NCBI GenBank assembly: GCA_019635415.1
Contig: JAHBZN010000001.1
Coordinates: 806,001 to 870,000 of the forward strand
Direction: 5' to 3'
Length of the DNA: 64,000 bases
Source of the DNA: Ramlibacter sp.
GTDB taxonomy: Bacteria; Pseudomonadota; Gammaproteobacteria; Burkholderiales; Burkholderiaceae_C
Below, in pieces: positions 59,634 through 64,000 of this stretch. The stretch's first letter is position 1; every line of letters begins with the position of its first letter. Position numbers and translations under genes: made by a program. The notes beneath the pieces were generated by a model that saw nothing but the letters and a program-made list of their open reading frames with translations, had not been told where the DNA came from and did no database searches.

Positions 59634-60326
59634 TCAGGGTTTCTGTACACATGCGGATTGCGCTATGAACTGTATGCGTCCTTTCGCATCTTCCACCCAG
59701 CCGACCACGCGCAGGCGATCGGCTCGCGTGCCCTCGGGGATCAGCATCGGGCGGGCTTCGTAGAGCTTCTTTTGCTGCGCTTTTGATAGCGGAGCATCCC
59801 CGTCCCATGCGGGCTGCAAGGTGTTTCGCACCAGATTCCGCTCCACGGGCGTGCCCTCGGTGCCGGCGGGCACGGTCTCCACCAGGGCCAGCCAGGCTTT
59901 CCACGGCCCGCCGGTGCCGGGCTTGAGCTCGATGGCCGTGCCCACGTAGTCGTTGAAGGGCAGGCCATGCGCTACGCGCAGGCGGCGCTGGCCGCGCCGC
60001 ACCGGCGTGAGGGCGGAGTCGGCTTCGAGCGGCACGGCGCGGCCCAGCGCCGCGAGCCGGTCAAGGCCATCGCGGCGGGCCGCGGCCGACAGCGGGGCGT
60101 CGTCGGCGCGGCTGCCGGGCACGATCCAGTCCAGCGCCAGCGCGCCGCGGGCGGGCTGCGGCGTCGCGGGGTCGGACCAGCAGGAGGCGCAGTCGGCGTT
60201 GATGAAGCGCTCCATCAGCTGCACGGGGCGCGGCTGGCCGTCGCTGGAGCACGAGGACTGGGCCTGCGCCGCCCAGGGCGAGGCCAGCGCAGCCAGCGCG
60301 GCGGTGAGTGTCAGCGTTTTCAACAT
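59634..60326 (-). CDS. Secreted DUF1223-like protein
   Basis: This 230-residue protein begins MLKTLTLTAALAALASPWAAQA, a Sec signal peptide with an AxA cleavage region. After it comes LMERFINADCASCWSD, a thioredoxin-like CxxC motif (CASC), as seen in DUF1223-type proteins. The rest is beta-rich (GGPWKAWLALVETVPAGT). Probable periplasmic protein of unknown role. Confidence 0.7.
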   Translation of the reverse strand: MLKTLTLTAALAALASPWAAQAQSSCSSDGQPRPVQLMERFINADCASCWSDPATPQPARGALALDWIVPGSRADDAPLSAAARRDGLDRLAALGRAVPLEADSALTPVRRGQRRLRVAHGLPFNDYVGTAIELKPGTGGPWKAWLALVETVPAGTEGTPVERNLVRNTLQPAWDGDAPLSKAQQKKLYEARPMLIPEGTRADRLRVVGWVEDAKGRIQFIAQSACVQKP

Positions 60327-60358
60327 GGAGTGCCTCTGTGACTTTCTACAATGCCCGT

Positions 60359-62782
60359 ATGTTCCCAGAAGTCGCCGCGCAGTCCCCACTCTTACAGAAT
60401 CTCAACCCGGAGCAGCGCGCGGCGGTCACCTTGCCGGCCGAGCACGCGCTCATTCTGGCGGGGGCCGGCTCCGGCAAGACCCGCGTGCTGACCACGCGCA
60501 TCGCCTGGCTGCTGCAGAGCGGGCAGGTGTCGCCCGGCGGCGTGCTGGCCGTGACCTTCACCAACAAGGCCGCCAAGGAAATGATGACGCGCCTGACCGC
60601 CATGCTGCCGGTGAACGTCCGCGGCATGTGGATTGGCACCTTCCATGGCCTGTGCAACCGGTTCCTGCGCGCGCACCACAAGCTGGCCGGCCTGCCGCAG
60701 GCCTTCCAGATCCTGGACACGCAGGACCAGCTCAGCGCCATTAAGCGGCTGATGAAACAGCACAACGTGGACGACGAGCGCTTCCCGGCCAAGCAGACGC
60801 AGTGGTTCATCAACGGCTGCAAGGAAGATGGCCTGCGGCCCGGCCGGGTCGAGGTGCGCGACGAGGAGAGCCGCCGCAAGGTGGAGATCTACCAGCTCTA
60901 CGAGGAACAGTGCCAGCGCGAGGGCGTGGTCGACTTTGGCGAGCTGATGCTGCGCAGCTACGAGCTGCTGCAGGACAACGACCCGATCCGCGAGCACTAC
61001 CAGCGGCGCTTTCGCCATATCCTGATCGACGAATTCCAGGACACCAACAAGCTGCAGTACGCCTGGATCAAAATGCTCAGCACGCCGGCCAGCGTGGACG
61101 CCGCAACCCAGGGCGGCGCTGTGCTGGCCGTGGGGGACGATGACCAGAGCATCTACGCCTTTCGGGGCGCGCGTGTGGGCAACATGGCTGATTTCGTGCG
61201 CGAGTTCGGTGTGCAGCACCAGATCAAGCTCGAGCAGAACTACCGCAGCTACAGCAACATCCTCGATTCCGCCAACGAGCTGATCAGCCACAACCGGAGC
61301 CGGCTGGGCAAGAACCTGCGCACCGACCAGGGGCCGGGTGAACCCGTGCGCGTGTACGAGGCCACCAGCGACTTCGCGGAGGCGCAGTGGATGGTCGAGG
61401 AGATGCGCCACCTGGTGCGCGACCAGGGCACCGAGCCCGGTTTTTCGCGCAAGGAAATCGCGGTGCTCTACCGCAGCAACGCGCAAAGCCGCGTGATCGA
61501 GACCGCGCTGTTCAACGCCGCCATGCCCTACCGCGTGTACGGCGGGCTGCGCTTTTTCGAGCGCGCCGAGATCAAGCACGCGCTGGCCTACCTGCGCCTG
61601 CTCGAGAACCCCAATGACGACACCAGCTTCCTGCGGGTGGTCAACTTCCCGCCGCGCGGCATTGGCGCGCGCAGCATCGAGCAACTGCAAGACGGCGCAC
61701 GCGCCGCGGGCTGCTCGCTGCACGACGCGGTGAGCGCCACCACGGGCAAGGCGGGCGCCAACCTGGGCGCCTTCGTGGCCAGGATCGACGTGCTGCGCGA
61801 GCAGACCCAGTCCATGACGCTGCGCGACATCATCGAGACCGTGCTGGACCACAGCGGACTGATCGAGCACTACAAGGGAGAGCGCGAGGGTGCCGACCGC
61901 ATCGAGAACCTGGGCGAGCTGGTCAATGCCGCCGAGAGCTTCGTGATGCAGGAGGGCTTCGGCCGCGACGCTGTGGCCTTGCCGGTGGACGAGCTGGCGA
62001 AAGCGCCGCCGCTGCGCCAGTCGCCCGCCAGCCAGGGGCTGGACCCGGACCGGCCGTTCGTCTCGGGACCCGCGCCCGACGACGGGGCACCCGACGCCGA
62101 GACGGGTGAAACCCTGAGCCCGCTGGTGGCGTTCCTCACCCATGCCGCACTGGAAGCCGGGGACAACCAGGCCAAGGCAGGCGAGGAGGCCATCCAGCTC
62201 ATGACCGTGCATTCGGCCAAGGGACTGGAGTTTGACTGCGTGTTCATCACCGGCCTCGAGGAGGGCCTGTTCCCGCACGAGAACTCGATGAACGACTACG
62301 AGGGCCTGGAGGAAGAGCGCCGGCTCATGTACGTGGCCATCACGCGCGCGCGCAAGCGCCTGTACCTGAGCCATTCACAGACGCGCATGCTGCACGGCCA
62401 GACCCGCTACAACATCAAGAGCCGCTTCTTCGACGAGTTGCCCGAAGGCGCTCTCAAGTGGATCACGCCCAAGCATCAGGGGTTTGCCTCGGGCTTCGGG
62501 TTTGCTCCTAATTCAGGAGCAGGCTATGGCGGCGGGGCAAGGGCTGGCGGCTCATTCGGCCGTGAGGCCCTGTCTTTTGCCAGCCCCCCGGTGCCGCCGC
62601 AGAAGGCCGCTCCCTCGCACGGCCTGCGTTCGGGCATGCAGGTGTTTCACACCAAGTTCGGCGAGGGCACGGTGCTGACGCTCGAAGGCGCGGGCGACGA
62701 CGCGCGCGCGCAGATCAATTTTCCGCGCCACGGCGTCAAATGGCTGGCGCTGAGCGTGGCCAAGCTCACACCCGTGACCTGA
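60359..62782 (+). CDS. uvrD: DNA helicase UvrD/Rep family
   Basis: This 807-residue superfamily 1 helicase unwinds DNA in repair and replication restart. Walker A AGAGSGKTR is at residues 35-43, then VGDDDQSIYAFRGA, VHSAKGLEFDCVFITGLEEG and LMYVAITRARKRLYLSHSQ. A Tudor-like C-terminus (GMQVFHTKFGEGTVLTLEG) is typical of UvrD. ATG 60359 was chosen because of the MFPEVAAQSPLLQNLNPEQR start. Confidence 0.95.
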   Translation: MFPEVAAQSPLLQNLNPEQRAAVTLPAEHALILAGAGSGKTRVLTTRIAWLLQSGQVSPGGVLAVTFTNKAAKEMMTRLTAMLPVNVRGMWIGTFHGLCNRFLRAHHKLAGLPQAFQILDTQDQLSAIKRLMKQHNVDDERFPAKQTQWFINGCKEDGLRPGRVEVRDEESRRKVEIYQLYEEQCQREGVVDFGELMLRSYELLQDNDPIREHYQRRFRHILIDEFQDTNKLQYAWIKMLSTPASVDAATQGGAVLAVGDDDQSIYAFRGARVGNMADFVREFGVQHQIKLEQNYRSYSNILDSANELISHNRSRLGKNLRTDQGPGEPVRVYEATSDFAEAQWMVEEMRHLVRDQGTEPGFSRKEIAVLYRSNAQSRVIETALFNAAMPYRVYGGLRFFERAEIKHALAYLRLLENPNDDTSFLRVVNFPPRGIGARSIEQLQDGARAAGCSLHDAVSATTGKAGANLGAFVARIDVLREQTQSMTLRDIIETVLDHSGLIEHYKGEREGADRIENLGELVNAAESFVMQEGFGRDAVALPVDELAKAPPLRQSPASQGLDPDRPFVSGPAPDDGAPDAETGETLSPLVAFLTHAALEAGDNQAKAGEEAIQLMTVHSAKGLEFDCVFITGLEEGLFPHENSMNDYEGLEEERRLMYVAITRARKRLYLSHSQTRMLHGQTRYNIKSRFFDELPEGALKWITPKHQGFASGFGFAPNSGAGYGGGARAGGSFGREALSFASPPVPPQKAAPSHGLRSGMQVFHTKFGEGTVLTLEGAGDDARAQINFPRHGVKWLALSVAKLTPVT

Positions 62783-62806
62783 GCCCGCGACCGGGTGGCG
62801 GGCGGC

Positions 62807-63175
62807 TCAGGTGCTGATGGCCGTGGTGAAGGTCAGGCGGTTGCCGAAGGGGTCGCGCACCGACATCTCGCGCGTGCCCCAGGGCGTGCCCTCCACCGAG
62901 GGGCGGGCGTAGCCATAGGCCTTGGCCTGTAGCTCGGAGTGCAGCGCATCGATGTCACCGCACTCGATCCGCAGCGCCGCGCCCGGGCAGCAGTCGCCAT
63001 GGTGCCCGCTCAGATGCAGCACGCAGCCGTCTCGCGACACCTGCTGGTACAGCGGCAGGCCGGGTTCGAACCGGTGCTCCCAGTCAACGCGAAAGCCGAG
63101 GAAGTCCACGTAGAACTCCCGGGCACGGGCGTCGTCGAACGTCCTCAGGATGGGTGTGGTGCGGCTCAGGCGCAT
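62807..63175 (-). CDS. VOC/glyoxalase-superfamily protein
   Basis: This 122-residue protein (TPILRTFDDARAREFYVDFL, then LHLSGHHGDCCPGAALRIEC) is a single VOC domain with an SVRDPFGNRLTF motif. Such proteins can be metalloenzymes or resistance proteins; histidines in HHGD may bind metal. Substrate unknown. Confidence 0.85.
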   Translation of the reverse strand: MRLSRTTPILRTFDDARAREFYVDFLGFRVDWEHRFEPGLPLYQQVSRDGCVLHLSGHHGDCCPGAALRIECGDIDALHSELQAKAYGYARPSVEGTPWGTREMSVRDPFGNRLTFTTAIST

Positions 63176-63188
63176 GGCGCGGGTCCGC

Positions 63189-63437
63189 TCAGCGGTAGAA
63201 CGCCTCGACCTTGCCCTTGAGCTTGATCAGCAGCGGGTTGCCCTTGCGGTCCAGCGTCTTGCCGGCAGGCACCTTGACCCAGCCTTCGCTGACGCAGTAT
63301 TCCTCGACGTTGGTGAGTTCCTTGTCGTTGAGGCGGATGCCCACTTCGTGTTCAAAGACAGCGGCCACATGGTGCGGGCTGCGCGGGTCGACCGAGAGGT
63401 GGTCGGGCAGGGGAGGGCGGGAGGTCACGTCGTTCAT
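63189..63437 (-). CDS. DUF3297-family protein
   Basis: This 82-residue protein (LPDHLSVDPRSPHHVAAVFE, then GIRLNDKELTNVEEYCVSEG and GKTLDRKGNPLLIKLKGKVE) matches DUF3297, a conserved proteobacterial family of unknown function (name from memory). Confidence 0.85.
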   Translation of the reverse strand: MNDVTSRPPLPDHLSVDPRSPHHVAAVFEHEVGIRLNDKELTNVEEYCVSEGWVKVPAGKTLDRKGNPLLIKLKGKVEAFYR

Positions 63438-63575
63438 GGCGCCTATTGTCCCGAATTTGCGGGGGCAACCGGTGCGGGCGGGGTGGCATCGGCGCCGAGA
63501 GGCCAATTCTGCACAGCAATCCTCAATTTCATAGACAGAATGCAGAGTCGCCTGAAATATGTTCCACTTTGCGGA

Positions 63576-64000
63576 ATGTCGAAAGCACCTGCCTCCGCCA
63601 AGGAAGACCGCCACTTCGTCACCGCGCTGGCGCGCGGACTGGACGTGCTCAGCGCCTTTCGCTCACGCGATCGCATGCTGGGCAACCAGGAACTGGCGCG
63701 GCGCTGTGGCCTGCCCAAATCCACCATCTCGCGCCTGACCTACACCCTGGTCAAGCATGGCTACCTCGAACACACCCAGGACGCCCACGGCACGCCGGGC
63801 TACAAGCTGGGCAGTGCGGTGCTGGCGCTGGGCAGCGCCATGATCGCGCGCATGGACATGCGCCAGCTCGCGCGCCCCTACATGCAGGAGCTGGCCGACC
63901 GCAGCGGGGCACTCGTGGCGCTGGGCATCCGGGACCGGTTGCGCATGATCTATGTCGAGACCTGCCGCGGCGATGCGGCACTCACACTGAGCCTGACCGT
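63576..64000 (+). CDS. IclR-family regulator, N-terminal part (3' end outside window)
   Basis: The frame runs off the window after 141 codons. The N-terminal wHTH is clear: FVTALARGLDVLSAFRSRDR, then NQELARRCGLPKSTISRLTY. The following region, GYKLGSAVLALGSAMIARMD, starts the effector domain. ATG 63576 follows GCGGA. Target genes are not visible. Confidence 0.9.
   Translation, partial: MSKAPASAKEDRHFVTALARGLDVLSAFRSRDRMLGNQELARRCGLPKSTISRLTYTLVKHGYLEHTQDAHGTPGYKLGSAVLALGSAMIARMDMRQLARPYMQELADRSGALVALGIRDRLRMIYVETCRGDAALTLSLT

Overview
The window looks like a high-GC betaproteobacterial chromosome (Burkholderiales, probably Comamonadaceae). This is an inference from the GC-rich codon use and the type of housekeeping genes at the right end; no database comparison was possible. 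It is mostly one prophage sitting inside a defence/genomic island, followed on the right by ordinary chromosome.

Layout. (1) 1-6414, plus strand: the C-terminal part of a DUF499 anti-phage-type protein and an OLD-family ATPase/TOPRIM nuclease gene. An IS21-family element (3800-6336, istA/istB, 9-bp flanking duplication) has split the last 22 codons off the nuclease gene. (2) About 6415-46384: a lambda-like siphoprophage, nearly all on the minus strand. From right to left it has a recombinase operon with a large serine recombinase (46.3-43.7 kb) and an early region (HTH, BRO antirepressor, Sak4-like ATPase, PD-(D/E)XK nuclease, primase-helicase, RuvC-like resolvase). Two ParB-methyltransferase fusions follow, then a plus-strand 'moron' cassette of three small genes, packaging and head genes (TerS, TerL, gpW, portal, S49 protease with nested scaffold, decoration, capsid), and tail genes. 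The tail block has a -1 frameshift chaperone, a tape measure and a large tail-tip block. It ends with a lysis cassette (holin-like, SAR endolysin, Rz with nested Rz1). (3) 46385-53182: a second defence-like block. A minus-strand operon (XRE, ImmA/IrrE protease, DUF262-DUF1524 nuclease, HEPN-OST-HTH/LOTUS protein) faces two uncharacterised plus-strand genes across a shared promoter region with matching inverted operators. A DUF2188 gene broken by an amber codon follows. (4) 53444-64000: tRNA-Ala(CGC) with its terminator, then chromosome: a GntR-controlled catabolic operon (phytanoyl-CoA dioxygenase-like, SAF-domain oxidoreductase, beta-hydroxyacid dehydrogenase), an alpha/beta hydrolase, GMP reductase, a secreted protein, UvrD helicase, a VOC protein, a DUF3297 protein and a truncated IclR regulator.

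How the parts fit. The prophage lies exactly between the end of the OLD gene and the end of the HEPN-LOTUS gene, so it seems to have entered an existing defence island and split it. Within the phage, most neighbouring genes overlap by ATGA or TGATG, which indicates translational coupling. Two terminators with the same AACCCGCC stem mark off the early/packaging and tail/lysis blocks. The best candidate for an undescribed system is the 46.4-52.9 kb block (a four-gene operon plus two divergent genes under one apparent regulator).

DUF family names are given from memory of the families; no search was run.
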